Assembly (NCBI GenBank): GCA_028023455.1
Contig: JAQFVV010007283.1
Span: 50,920-114,919, forward strand
Direction: 5' to 3'
Source: Epiperipatus broadwayi
Taxonomy: Eukaryota > Onychophora > Udeonychophora > Euonychophora > Peripatidae
DNA length: 64,000 nt
Translations under genes and position numbers: made by a program
In this document: positions 1 through 12,557 of the stretch, piece after piece
Layout of the letters: each line of letters opens with the position of its first letter
Numbering within the stretch: the first letter of the stretch is position 1
The notes under the pieces: generated by a model
Databases searched by the model: none
Told to the model about the DNA's origin: nothing
The model's input: only the letters and a program-made list of their open reading frames with translations

Positions 1-96
1 CCCAGATTATTACATAAAAATAGATAGTGTTCTCGAATAAGTTGCAAATAAAAATATGCTTAATGATTATTAGAATCAGAATGTATAATTCTACTC

Positions 97-976
97 ATAC
101 CCTCCTTTACAACTTAGGAATTAAATACGGGTATAATCACATAATTAAATTAATATAGCCGACTGACGTCCCCGTCCCCCCAAAGAAAAGTAGCTGGCTA
201 TATAAAATAGCACAAAACATCCATCAGTATGTCAACATTACGCCAGACGTCATTGCCAACAAAATAAATATTTGGAGTGCTCAGAAATTAATGAATCCAG
301 ATCAAAATTTACAAAATACAAAATCAGGCCATAAACAATTATAAAATAACAACGTTGTACAAATATTGGGCTCTAGAACCCAAATATTTGGACTTTATCA
401 TTAAAATAAACCTGGATGCCATGCCTACATTGTGGTTCCTGTACTTTAAACAGTGTATCATCAAAGTCAACCCAGTATGCCCAAACTGCAGAAGAGAAGA
501 TGAGACATATTATCATATCATTAATTCATGCAATGGACTTGGAACAATAAGATCTATTATTTATCGAAACATAAAGGTAGACTACTACCTCATTATATTA
601 TTACAAGGCTGCATTAAAAAAAAACAATTTCCACTCATCTGAATGTCAATTTTCATCACATATTCAATCTGGTATGTGAAGTGCAAGAAAATGCATTCGC
701 AGCCTCCCCCTGATGAAAGATTGTGCTTTATACAATCAATGCAAAAGATAAAACAAAGAGATAAACTACTATCATCAAAATTCATTTATGAGGAGACATG
801 GAAGCTATTCCATACACCTATGAACTTTATATCACAGACTATTTCAATATCAATCTGCTTCAAACCATATGGACTAATACCAGAATCATCTAATACACAA
901 TTGTAATGCATGGTGATCTGTTTATGTTTTGAGATAATGTAACCTTGTTTACCCTAAATAAAATTATTATTTAAAG
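97..976 (+). mobile_element. 5'-truncated LINE 3' end with 16-bp target-site duplication
   Basis: This is the 3' part of a non-LTR retrotransposon, cut off in its 5' half. A perfect 16-bp direct repeat, atgtataattctactc, lies at 81-96 and again at 977-992, which fixes both boundaries. Such a repeat is the mark of target-primed reverse transcription. The tail is A/T-rich (taaataaaattattatttaaag) rather than a pure poly(A). The coding remnant inside matches the C-terminus of the longer LINE at 52566-55385, so the two belong to related families, but their 3' untranslated regions differ. Seen: the repeat and the protein similarity. Inferred: 5' truncation during insertion, as is usual for LINEs. 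Confidence 0.85.
355..906 (+). pseudogene. LINE reverse transcriptase C-terminal region with CCHC motif, interrupted by a stop
   Basis: The frame reads through the post-RT region of a LINE polyprotein. It has the block WALEPKYLDFIIKINL, then MPT, then a CCHC finger C-X2-C-X8-H-X4-C (Cys42, Cys45, His54, Cys59 counted from 355). The copy at 54340-55107 has the same block (WSLEPKFFDFILKVNL) and identical finger spacing. A TGA at 640-642 stops the frame, and the same frame resumes at 643 with the terminal W-C region and a final block ending in TWKLF, as in the other copy (TWSLF). No reverse transcriptase catalytic motif is present because the copy is 5'-truncated. It cannot make a working enzyme. 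Confidence 0.75.
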
Positions 977-1636
977 ATGTATAATTCTACTCTCAAGTAG
1001 TCACTTGTTTTTATTATTACTGAAATAAAATCGTATAAATTGGAGTTTTATAAACAATATTTCTATATATCTATATTACTCAGCAAAAACATAATAATAT
1101 TATACTATCCTTAAGTAGTTATCATACTATAAAAATCTGAAAATCCAAACAGCTGTTAATTCTTTTTAAGTATCTTATTATTACATAAACGGCTATGTGA
1201 CTTAAGGGCTAATATAAGATTCTGCCATGTCCATACTCTTGGGATAAATTTTTTCAGGTTAATAGGCATATGACTGGGAGAAGGGGGGTAGACAGCAAAA
1301 ATTAATTCACCTTAATACTGATTAGTAAATGGATAATTAGTTATTCTTAACTGAGGAGAAAGATTTCAGTCTAATCAGGATTAGTCAGATAAACAACAAT
1401 GTGCTGACTATAAAAGCAAAAAATTAAATTAATTATATGATGGTGATTTCATTACTAGTGGAATGAGGGGTATATTCTTATAATCCCTGACTCCATGGTT
1501 ACCTTTATTTTAAGTAATAGTTATTTATTCAAATATAAGTAAAAATATAATGTTTATATAAATATTTTAAATATTATTTTTTACATTTAATATTTAATTA
1601 TTAACTTTTTTTAATAACTATGCTTTATTATTACAT
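977..1636. other. AT-rich stretch, nothing recognised
   Basis: After the LINE target-site duplication there is AT-rich sequence with no long frame, RNA gene or clear repeat that I can support. Confidence 0.4.
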
Positions 1637-1792
1637 ATAAAACAGGCAAAACTCTCTAAACATATTGCCACTCAGTGCAAGCCAGAATAATCAATATGTA
1701 TAGAGTAGGCAATATGTATAGAGAGTTTTGCCTGTTTTAATAACAGTTAAGAGCAAGTATAAGAAATAGTGATCATGTGATGTTTATGACAT
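1637..1792. mobile_element. Foldback element, short copy (aaaacaggcaaaactctcta family)
   Basis: The ends aaaacaggcaaaactctcta (from 1639) and gagagttttgcctgtttt (to about 1738) are inverted copies of each other. The next bases, taacagtta...gcaagtataagaaatagtgatcatg, match the outer right arm of the longer copy at 36628-37020. The left outer arm is missing, so this is a shortened or rearranged member. It encodes no protein. Confidence 0.7.
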
Positions 1793-1855
1793 ATAATGTG
1801 TAATCACAAAATACAATATATTTTGTTTTAAGTCTTCATGTTCAATGTACATAAT

Positions 1856-2380
1856 GTGTAATAGCTCATGTTTTATTGATAAACATTGATTAGAATACAA
1901 TACATATCATTTAATGAACAGCAAGTACATACTATTTTTCAACACAAAGACTTACATAACATGGGCAATCACTTTTTTATATGTATGGTATGCATATAAA
2001 TCAAGAATATAGTATAAACAAAATTTTAAAACAAATAAGAATATAGTTGTTAATAATAAATTTAGAGGACACATTTACATATATTTATTGAGTGTGTGTT
2101 TATTCATGCATTCACTGAAGCAAAAAGAATAAGAAAAAGTGGCTTATTTTTAAAATAAAGTACGTAACAAAATGTCTACTTTTATAACAATTAAATATAC
2201 TCTAGGCAATATTCTTTTTTACTTTCAATAACTCCTTTTCTTTATAGAAACATAACAATGATATTCTTATCAAAAAATTAGTATCTCTAATTAATTTGAT
2301 GATTTTAAATTAGTATCAACTTTTAGTATGTTTTAAAATTTTGTAACACTTTTAGCTCAGAAAATATTTTAATACACTGG
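1856..2380. repeat. Dispersed repeat, copy 1 (partner at 58085-58530)
   Basis: From aatagctcatgttttattga onward this stretch aligns for about 450-500 bp with 58085-58530. Shared blocks include aaacaaaattttaaaa, agacacatttacatat, ttctttatagaaacataa, ttatcaaaaaatt and tatcaacttttagtat. The two copies differ by many substitutions and small indels. No frame is conserved. It is probably part of an old transposon, but I see no diagnostic ends. Confidence 0.65.
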
Positions 2381-2413
2381 GAACTAATGTATTTATATTA
2401 ATGCTCTATAAAA

Positions 2414-5336
2414 GGTATGTCAAATTTATTTGTCACCAAGGGCAATAGTAAGTATCATAGATCAACCCATGGCCACATTACTTTTTTTAAAAAATCAAAA
2501 TTAAAGAGGAAGCAGATTTTTTGCTATTAATATTAAAATTACACATACAAAAATAACATGTATAAAATACAATAATGCTACAAAAATTTATATGAAGTAC
2601 AAAAGTTATTTTTTTTAAAGTTAACATTATTTAAGATTAAATACAATTTTTTAAAGAAACTAGGCAATAGGTTTCATTAACCAAATCTTTCAAATTAGTT
2701 TTAATTTGTTGAGCTGCAGTTATTTTTAAAACTGATTGCACATGTTAATCTTAATTTTTCTTCAGTTTTATAATTTTTTGATATTGAAAATAACTGTTTG
2801 CACAAATATGCTTAATTTCTTATAACATATGAGGAAATCAGTCAAATGATAAAATGTTATAGAAATGTAAATTTCCAACATTCATATGTTTTTGTTTCAA
2901 TATGAAATCACATTGAATTTTGTTAAATTCCAATTGTAAATTGTCATCAACAGTTTTCAACATCAATAAATAGAAATTGGGGGAAATTGATTTCCACATT
3001 TCTTGAAATCAAAAAATCTTCATTTAAATTCAATTTCTAATAATTTGATTCTGAAAATTTCAATTCTGGTGATTTTTGTAACAATGGCTGGCAACATTTA
3101 AAATAAGATAAGCTTTTTAAATCTGGTTTTGCCAGAATAATAATTTCTCTTTGCAAATATTGATATTTAAGATTAAAATGACTAAGGAAATTTGTAAAGT
3201 CAACTGAAAAAAAAACGATCTTTTATCCATTACTCATCTTTTAGTATTTCACATTGATAACTTTTCAATTCTAAAAAAAAATAGTTTCATTCAGGAATTG
3301 GAAGAATGACTTTAAAACTTTATAACTAAAAAATATATAAGATTAATCTATTAATAATTAGAGAAGCAGGCAAAAGAAAAAAAATAGTTTTTAAATAGCC
3401 ACTGCAGGGTGAATACTTCTCTAATAATGAAGGAAAATGTATTATTTTGCAAGTTTGCCCATTGCCAGGCAATGAAAATTTGAGATGTTTCCTTTTGGTT
3501 AATAATATAATAACCAGTTACTCAATTACTAACCAATATTAAGATTAGTCAGCAAATGGCTATCTACCTGAAATGAAATTTCTATGTGTAAATAAAACTT
3601 TGAAAAAGTTTTCAAATTTTATCCCGCCTGCAATGCTGTATTATTATATTCTATTTTATTTTTAATTTATAATAAATTCAAAGGTGACTTTAAAATAAAT
3701 AAAATTATATATATATAATTGTGTTTTTCACTTGATGTGGGGAAGATATTGATTAAAAATAAAAGTGTTTATTTAATCTTCCTAAAGATTATATCGATGC
3801 TTAAAGAATTTAACATTAAAAGTCTTATTCAACACAATGAGCAACAATTCTACTATGTAGTTAATTATAAATTCAACTACACTTAATAATTTTTAAGTGA
3901 TAATATGCTAGAAATGAATTTGACATGTTTGATTTATAATTTTTTTATTCTAATGTGGATTATATTTTTATCTCATCCAGATTTTAATAACATATATAAA
4001 TTTATATTTCTTTACATATCATCTCTTATATGACATTGCCTATTTTAAGATGCCATCAAATTTTCCAATTTATGTATTCTGTTTAATGTTTGATTGATGT
4101 ATTCATTTTCTATATCTTTTGAAAATTTACTAAATTAGTAATGATTAAACTCTTATACATGAATATAATTTACAATTTTTATGATATTTTTTATGACATC
4201 CAATATTTAAAACTTTAGAGCTGAATGTATGCTGATGCCTAATGGAATGTTGTTTTTTTTAATTTTTCTTTTAGTTGTGTAATAACTCCTTTAATAACAC
4301 CAGCCATGTCAGGAGTACCATCAGTTGCAAAAGAAACTACATTTCTTAATAATAAACTGTGTTCTTTAAAAACTTCCATAAGTTCAATAAAAATATCAAT
4401 TCCAATGGTTGTATCATACATTGAAATAATGTCCAGAAGCTCTTCATTTTCAACAGTCAGCTGAACATTATACTACATGTCTGTATTTTCATCAATTGCA
4501 ATGGAATGTCTCAAATGTTGTAATTATTTATTTAAGTTATTTCCTTAAATTCCTGACTTTACCATTAATTTTGCTGGAAATTGAATCAGATTTATATATT
4601 TGAATTTCTTTAATTATTCTGGATACAACACTTCCATTGTTTAATAGAACATTTATGAATAAATTCTCCTTCAGTGAATAATTAATTTGCTAACAATTAA
4701 ATGTAAATTAAATAATTATTTTTCACAGTAATTATATTATCTTTAATAGGTTTGGTAAGTATACTTCGAAGTTTTTGAAGTATCAATTTTAATTTTGATA
4801 ATTTGTCTTCACAAAGTTGTCATAGCTTTCTTTACAAAGTGTATTGTAGTATCTTTTAATATTATATTCTCTGTAAACTGTAATAATATATCATTTTTTT
4901 CTTTGAATACAAAAATACTATTTCTCTTGAAAAGTGTGATGTTTTTCCTCAATTAATCATTTTTTTACTCATACTTGAAGAAGGCTTTTACATTATTTTA
5001 ATAAATTCTGAAATTGAAAATAATGTTTAAATTAGTAGTAATAACAATAGATGGATTTACTTTTTCACAGAATGCCACATTTTCATATACTGTATTTGAT
5101 ACATTAGTATAAAAAAATTTCAATATATTGATGTATATTATAATTCTTAATGGGAATGTTAATTTTTTGAAATGTCTTTATTTAATTCATGTATGCATTT
5201 ATAACTTTAATTTCTTTTAAAAAAATCCAATATTGTCAAAGAGTAAATTATCATATTGGTGCCATTTTTGTCAGATTATAAACCACTTATTAGCAGGTAG
5301 CATGCAGCCCATGGGCCTTGTAATTGATATGCCTGC
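2414..5336 (-). mobile_element. Decayed hAT-superfamily DNA transposon (ZBED5/Charlie-like)
   Basis: The left end reads aaggtatgtcaaattt. The right end, read on the minus strand, is caggcatatcaattacaaggcc, so the two are imperfect inverted repeats of the CAGG...TCAA type usual for Charlie-like hAT elements. The 8 bp outside each end, ctctataa and ctgtatgt, agree at five of eight positions, compatible with a decayed hAT target-site duplication. A transposase fragment lies inside on the minus strand at 4239-4500. The rest is AT-rich and full of stops, so the element is old. Ends and transposase fragment are seen; exact boundaries are inferred. Confidence 0.65.
4239..4500 (-). pseudogene. hAT transposase fragment (ZBED5/FAM200-like)
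   Basis: An open minus-strand stretch carries the signature FATDGTPDMAGVIKGV, the second catalytic-Asp region of hAT transposases (typically TDGAPAM.G...G). It is preceded by MYDTTIGIDIFIELMEVFKE, matching the M.GTT.G.DIF.EV segment of ZBED5-like proteins. Just upstream in the same frame, past position 4421, are ENEELLDIISM and QLTV, also typical (ELLDL.SM). The zinc-finger N-terminus and the C-terminal dimerisation domain are not recoverable as open frames. It is a relic of a transposase, not a host gene as far as I can tell. Confidence 0.75.
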
Positions 5337-8300
5337 TGTATGTAATTGAAAATAATTATGTTAAAGTAATGATTGTGTAATTTATTTATTTAATGTTTTA
5401 AAAATTAAACTGAACCTTGATTTATTTATTTGTTGCATAAAATGTTTCTTGCTTATATATAAAATTAGATTATTCAGTGCTATGTTAGAATTAAATACCA
5501 CAAATATCACACCATCTGAAATTGAATTTTCCAATGAGGCTTCCTTAAACTTTGAAGCATAGCTGCTGTAATACGTATCTACTAGAAAAAAAAATTATTA
5601 ATAAATTCAATAATTAATAAACAATTAATGAATTTGTCTTGATCTGAAATTGTCTATGCTGCTGAATAAAACTTTTCCCTCCATAATCTATATTTACAGA
5701 AAAGCCTGATGTATTTTTTATGCCTATAAAAATGATAAATACGTAGAATTAACATTTCAGGAAAAAAGCCTCCTCCAATTAAAATGATAAATTATTCACA
5801 AGAACGACAAATAAAATTAAATACGATGTTAAACGTAATGAATATTCAGTAAATCATATATATATATATGTGTGTGTTTTTAGAAAAGCTTTTCTCGTTC
5901 TCTCTTTTCTTTTTCTATTTTTTTTGCGTTGAGTCAGAATGACCATGCTCATTTCTGAGTGGTTGTTTATTATTATTATTATTAATCAACAGACCTGCCA
6001 ATTGCTAAGAGGGTGAAAAAAAATGTTTTTTTTATCTTTAATTTTATCCTCTAAGAATTGTTAAATATCCATTCACTTATTAGTAATGGATAGTAGCAAC
6101 AAACTAAGTAACTGAAAAAAAAAAACAAAAAAACAAGCCTGTTAAAAGAATTGAAAGTTCATTTATTCCAGATTCAAATTCAGGATACAGACATGTTAGG
6201 AAAATGTGCTATCATATATTCATAAAATAATTTTTTACTTACATATGTGGTAAAAAGGAATTTTTACTTATTTGAAATCTTAATCTCAAATTACTATAAC
6301 TCTAACAGGTCCCACCTGAATAGAACACACAAAAAAACCTAAATCCTCATAATATGTGGTTAATCAAGAAAAATTGCTATATGTAGCTAGGATACATTTA
6401 TTGTAACTGATGGACTGGTGCTGTCTCTTAATAAAACATGTGCCTTAGGAAAATATGTTTTGTTCTTTTGCAGAATAGATTTTTTTTGTTAATATTAGTT
6501 ATGAATAATATAATATTACTTTAAAATTTAGCACTATTAAAAGTTTTTCCATAAATTTATTTATAATAAATTTGTTCATGTATTATTAATAAAATGAGTC
6601 TTATAAATGCCAGTGTTATTGTATGATTTGGGATAATTAAACTAACAGACTTTTACATTTTCAGAGTGAAATGCATGTTTATAGTTTGTGAACATGTTAT
6701 TGCTGCCATTACATTTACTATACAAATAGGTACTTACAATATTAACATAACTAATGAGATATTAATTTGGTCTTGGTAAAATACATTTCTAATGTGATTT
6801 AATTATTCTTTTGAACTGAAACTATATTGTTTTGAGATTTAGTACTTAGATGCACTAAATTTCAAAACAATATTGCATGAGATCTATTAAATATCATTTA
6901 TACTAATGAATGACTACTTCATCCACCTCCTGTTTAAATCTATTTTTCCCATGTTTTGAAACGACATTAAACATTTATTGGATTATTGTAAAAATTTTAA
7001 GCTTTAGACAAGCTCATTAACAATAATTTTAATGTTGTTTTTTTTTTTAAATATATGTGCCAGGTTTTAAAAATCAATAATATTTCCATTACTAAAGCTA
7101 GCAATATTTCTAATCTAAATTTTAAACAAGCTTTAGATTTAGAATAATAAACCTATCTAATACTTTCTGTTACCAATTAATTTTGAAAACATGTTTAAAA
7201 TTAAAACAATTGATAAGATGACTGGGTTGTACAGTTGTTTTTAAAACCATTATTGAAAAAAATATAATTTATCTAATGATGCTACTATTGATATCTTTCT
7301 TAACAATGGTGATTTAGAGATAACTACTAATTTTACAACATTAACAATAATTACTAATTTACTACAATTAAATATCAGATACGACAAATATTTAAAAATG
7401 AATAAGAAATCCAATTCTACAATTTTTTTTTATCAGTTTTATAATCTTTTATCAATTTTTTCAATGCTAAAACAATAATAATTTTTAGTACGGATATCAA
7501 AATATCACTTTTAAAATTCTTATTAAATAATTTTTTATCAATTATTAATAGGAAAAAATTTCTGAAGATGATATATAAAGTTCTAGATCAGTCCAGTAAT
7601 AAATGTAAAATTTTAGAATTGCACAAAGCCTGTTTAAAAAGACATTTAAAAAAATGTTACTTTTTAAAACCCAAACGTATAAACTGTAGAAATAAATAGA
7701 TGCGTTACTTTGGTATGACAGATACAAAATCTATCACATTAATTTCATAGTATGTGTCCTGGCATTTATGATCAAAGAAAATGGCTAAATGTTACTATGT
7801 ATATGTTCAGATTATGAAATATAATTAATGTTGTAAGGATCTGTTTTTGTTTTCACAACATATGTAATTGTGGAATGAATATATGTGTACTATTATTATT
7901 ATTATTTTGATATTGAAGTTAAATATTTTTTTGTTATTATTATTATTGTTAAAGTTGGACTTTAAAACTAAGAATGCTGTTGGATTTAAAAGTAGAGGAA
8001 TGTTTTTTTATTGCCATAGAAATGTGACATCAATAAAAATAAAAACAACAACAATATTTTTGTTAGAGAGATAAAAAAAATAGTTGTCGATGGAATAACA
8101 CTTTGTATCTGCTTCTCCTTACATTTCCTATTCATGCTTGTACTATTTTAAATCAGTTTTATTCTGCTGTTTATTTACTAATATGATTTAATCATCTAAA
8201 GATAAGAGTCGACTATTTTCAATAAGGTAGCTTATTTCGGTACTTGAGTATTAGTCCTGCAATGTAGAAGAGATAGGAGACTTTTCACATTCCAGTAATT

Positions 8301-8639
8301 TTGCAATGCTATCAACTTGAAAAAAATAAACCCTGTAATGTATATTGAAAAAAAAGGTAATTTACATTTTTCAAAACCTGTATTAATTGTTATTATTTTG
8401 CTTTATTTAGAGTTGTCAGTTGCAAAAACATGGACTTTTTTAAATTGTGCCTTTTTTTGGGGGGGGGGGGGAAACCTACTTTGATTATTGTTCTTTTGCA
8501 CTCAGTTCATTTGATTTAAATTTAATAATGAGTATAAGTAGTTTTCGTATTTTAATTTTGTTTTCATAATTTCGTAAGTAATGTGTGTGTATGTTTTTTG
8601 GCTATTTTGAAATAGTGATGACAACCTGCCCACTATCCA
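5337..8639. other. AT-rich intergenic stretch with one short palindrome and microsatellites
   Basis: No gene is recognised. A 20-bp inverted repeat (atattgttttgagatttagt) sits at 6824-6843 and 6854-6873, with one mismatch and a 10-base loop. There is (AT)n/(GT)n at about 5857-5877, a (TTA)-rich run at about 5968-5985, and a poly(G) run of about 13 at 8459-8471. Short open frames here are AT-driven and show no protein signature. Confidence 0.5.
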
Positions 8640-9796
8640 ATTGAATGTCGTGTTATTATTAACAATTTTTTCTGCCTGCATAAAAAAAAAAAAAACTATT
8701 ACAATTGATCTTCATTTTGCTTTATTGTTCTGTTTGGATCAAAATCTATAGATAGATGAATATTTTTCTACACTTTTTTTTTTCACCTGCATGAAAAACA
8801 GTAATTAATAAGTCTTATAATTTATATTTCTTCTGAATTATTTGGTTTGTTTAGTTGACTTTTTTTGTTTGGTTGTGTGTATTTACAAAAAAAAAAAGAT
8901 ATAGGTTTATAACTATTTATCTAAACTTTTTTTGCCGCCTATATGAAATTCCTACAATTTCTTTCTTGCTGACAGTTTTTTGTGAATTTACATAAAAAAG
9001 GATGGATAAGTTGATGAATATTTTTCTCCAATTTTTCCCCTTGCATGAAAAGCACTAATAAAAATCTTATAATTTAGATTTCTTTTTTGTTCTGAATTAT
9101 TGTTTTTGGTTGGTTTTTTTTTTTCCAAAAAATTTCCATTTCTTTGTAGTTTTTTGGAAAAGATCTCCAATTACATGTTCATTTTGGAGTAAAAATTTTC
9201 CACTTTGTGTGTCTATTTTCTGAGGTAACGTGAAATTTGAATCGGATATTTTTTTAATCACGATTAATTCCTGTTACAATTAATTAATTCCTGTTTTTGT
9301 AAATATTATTTACCAAAAAATATAATTTAGTGATTGTATAGTAAAGTAATATTTGGGAGTTGATTTAATCTAGTTTCACTGGAGGTGAGAGCAATGTAGT
9401 TTTTACTAGTTCTCAAATTTATGCTTTGCAATATTGTTTTGAATTACACGTGTGTTTTCATTAATTTGGTTGTTTGAAGAACACAATCAATTTCCTCTTA
9501 TTGATTACAGTGGCAAGTAGCATATGTGTATCTTTTATCTGTTTTTGTAAGTCAATATTATTTAAACACAATTCTAAATTTAGCGATTGTATGTAAAATA
9601 ATATTGAGCAGTTGATTCACTATATTTTTAATAAGGTAGCCTTTAAGATATAACATTTTACAGCTTTAAAATGTTGTTTGAGTAGTACTCCTGCAAAACA
9701 TACATCTTTATCTTTTTTTATTTAATGTGTGTTAATTTTAATCCTGCAATACGATATTAGACTTACTGGAACTTTTCATATTCATGTCAACCTTCC
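8640..9796. repeat. Diverged direct repeats of a few hundred bases
   Basis: Two blocks at about 8750-8890 and 9010-9130 share the order gatgaatatttttct, a pyrimidine run, gcatgaaaa, cttataattta.atttctt and ctgaattatt, then a T-rich run. A second pair at about 9283-9370 and 9540-9625 shares cctgtttttgtaa or ctgtttttgtaa, ttta.cgattgtat and gttgatt. Blocks near 8220 and 9630 both carry aataaggtagc and later tcctgcaa. This looks like an old tandem duplication with period near 260 bp, heavily mutated. No coding function is seen. Confidence 0.5.
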
Positions 9797-9945
9797 GATA
9801 ACTTTGTAAATCTTGCAAAAATATCATGTACAAGATCATCCATGTACAAGTTCCTTTTTCAGCAAAAATCTGGCCCAAAATATCATGTACAAGATCCATG
9901 TACATGTTATTTTGGTCAGATCACAAGATTTACAAAATTATCAGC
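9797..9945. repeat. Small inverted repeat with internal direct repeats
   Basis: The outer arms ataactttgtaaatcttg and caagatttacaaaattat are inverted copies. Inside, aaaatatcatgtacaagatc occurs twice (from about 9818 and 9879), with further catgtacaag or catgtacatg steps between. The result could fold into a branched hairpin. No frame is conserved. Confidence 0.55.
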
Positions 9946-10444
9946 AGATTGATACAAATGTGAAAAGGCCATCAGGTTTTATACCATATTGCAAGACTAA
10001 TACTCAAGTACTGAGAGTTCAGACAGCACACAAGAAGCAAGCTATTAAACAATGTCAAAATAAAAGTGTTATAATCTGGTAGTATCCGTGAGTCTTGGAA
10101 ATGAACAAGAAAAGTTTGTATTGATCTTTGGAAATATTGAGATTTAATGATTTGCTGCTATACTGAAATATCCTAGCAATAAATATTGTTTATATTATCG
10201 ATAGATTAACCTTAAAGCTAAAATGTGTTCATTAAAATTTTCTAACTGCATTAAAATCAAACCTGCGTTTATTCGATTTTGTCAAGAATAATAAGGAATT
10301 TTTTCTTTTCAATATTACATATGGAGATAAGCTTTTTAAAAAATCTGAATCATAAATATTAAACTCCAAATTTAGATAAAGCCTTAACTTTGCCAATATT
10401 TTACTACCCTGTTTTATGTGTTTTATGAATGACAAAGAAATGTA

Positions 10445-11502
10445 AGTACACCTGGGTCTCTTTTTACGCGGACTTATATAACACGATTTTGAAGTTACGC
10501 AATTCGTGTTTCACCAGAAGTCGAACTCCGATAATGCGCTATTTCTTTAAATAATAAATTTTGCGCACTTACGTTATATTGAAAGTAATAGCACATTATT
10601 GGAATTTGACTTTTATCTTAGTAATTTCAATATTTTCAATGCTTTATAATAAAGATTTTATGCAATAATGAAATTAAAATCATAATTTCCACATTTTATG
10701 TATACACACATTAAATTTTACAAGATTGTAATGTAAATTTGTTCAAACATTGTGCGTGTTAATTTTGCATTTTAAATCACATTCTGTTTTTGCTTTTTAA
10801 AAAAGAATGTAATCAATTATTAATCATTTAGTGTCCACAAGTTTATCTTTAAAAGATCAGTAATAGCAGTGGGCACAATTAAATTTGACAATTAAAAATT
10901 AAAATCTGATTTTTATTTGTAATTAACAATTTAAAAATTACTTACGGCGAAATTTGATTTTTAAACGGAATTGAAAATTAAAGACAAAAATAATTTAATT
11001 TTTAGTTGTTAGTTTCATAAACAATTAATAAAATCATCGTCTCAAAGATTAATTACTAATTATGTTGTCACCAGAAAACCACTGACACAACATGAGTGTG
11101 AAGTTGGCACTAGTTGTTTGCAAACGAACGTGTTTTTTGGCAAATAGCTATAATAATTAAAACGTGTATAAAAAAATGTAAATTACTGTACTGTAAATTA
11201 TGCATAAAAATATATTATTTTGAATAAAATTAAATATTATAGTTAAAAAAAGTTTGTCTTGTATCAATTTTTTTCAAATTTGAAATTTTTTATTAGTCAT
11301 ATTTTATTTCCTTATTTATTTATTTTTTTGCGTGAATTTTAAAGTAATTTTACACTGGTGCTTTGCTTTTACGCGAATTTTGAAAAATCACAGACCGCAT
11401 CCCCCCTTTTCAATGTAAGTTACGGCTATTTTTGCACGATTTCATTTGCACGTGTTTTCTGAGGAACCTATCTATCGCGTAAAACGAGACCCAGGTGTAC
11501 TG
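10445..11502. mobile_element. Non-autonomous pogo/Tigger-like DNA transposon with TA target site
   Basis: The left end reads agtacacctgggtctc followed by a T-run and acgcg. The right end, on the minus strand, reads cagtacacctgggtctcg followed by ttttacgcg. A TA dinucleotide stands just outside each end (10443-10444 and 11503-11504), as for Tc1/mariner superfamily insertions. Tigger/pogo ends also begin CAG and go on to a T-run followed by GCG, so that family fits best; the left C seems lost. Near the left end is a second inverted pair at about 10517-10605 (agtcgaactccgataatg against a diverged partner). No transposase frame remains in this 1,058-bp element. Confidence 0.7.
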
Positions 11503-11888
11503 TAATAAGCAAATTAAAATAAAATGTTTGAGGAATGAGAAAAAGGTTTTTATTTTTTTATTGAATACAATAATTCTATATATATATCAATATAAATATA
11601 AATTTATCAAACTGAATTAATTAATTTAAATAGAGGAATAAAGATCTATAGATACTTACCTTTCTCTCATCTTAAAACGTACACACACATATATACAAAT
11701 AGTTAATTAAAATTATTATCACAACCATCTTTTTTTTTAAACATAAACATATATAAAATTATCAATGTAAAACTGACTTATAGTGTTCTCAACACTTCAC
11801 CCTCTATTTTTAAAAAACTTAACTACATTTTTTTCCTACTAACTGTATCCAACTTTAATCAGTGTATCTAATTATAAATAAACTATAT

Positions 11889-12184
11889 CTAAATATAAAT
11901 GCTTAGGAAAAAAAATTAAAAAAACTTACATTTTGATGCGTAGTTTTCACTTGTATATGTAGCGGTCTTTACTGTATATATAACTATAAATAAATAAAAA
12001 ACTATATTAACTATAAATGTTTTTACATAAAGATGAATAAAGAAATAAAAAAAGAACTTACATTTCCTGCAGGCAGAATCCATGCTTCGAACTACGTTAT
12101 TCTCACTATGTAATTGCAAAGTATATCTAACTATAAATGTATTTTTTACATGAAGATTAATAAATAAAATGTAATAAAACTTAC
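11889..12184 (-). repeat. Intron-like subrepeats in the left foldback arm
   Basis: On the minus strand, GTAAGT begins three units at 12184, 12061 and 11929 (spacings 123 and 132). The first two run 54 and 51 nt to an ATTTATAG end. The third ends with TTTAG after 41 nt. Each therefore has the outline of a tiny intron with a consensus donor and an AG acceptor. Between them the frame is open and carries related peptides (HSENNVVRSMDSACRK and YTSENYASK). Either these are real splice-bounded mini-exons of an element gene, or simple subrepeats that resemble splice sites. I favour subrepeats but cannot exclude splicing. Confidence 0.4.
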
Positions 12185-12557
12185 ATTTTTATGCTGTATG
12201 TAGAGATATGTTTGTTGCCTGGCAAAAGTGCGACCAAAAAAGTCCCTATCAAAATTATGAACTACTTTTGTCACATGTAATTTTTGCCGCGTATAATTCC
12301 CTCCCCCCTCCCCGTACATTTAATTTTTGCCGAAAAAAGATTCAAATCAATGTAAAACAGTTGTTCACAATTTGACATACTGTACTTGGTTTTAACATTG
12401 ATTTGAATCTTTTTTCGGCAAAAAGTAAATATACGGGGAGGGGAATTATACACAGCAAAAATTACACGTGACAAAAGTAGTTCATAATTTTGATAGGGAC
12501 TTTTTTGGTCGCACTTTTGCCAGACAACAAACATATCTCTACATAGAGCATAAAAAT

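Noticed and set aside
12271-12534. 87-residue minus-strand frame
   Set aside because: It spans the centre of the foldback element, reading one arm and then its own inverse. No family signature.
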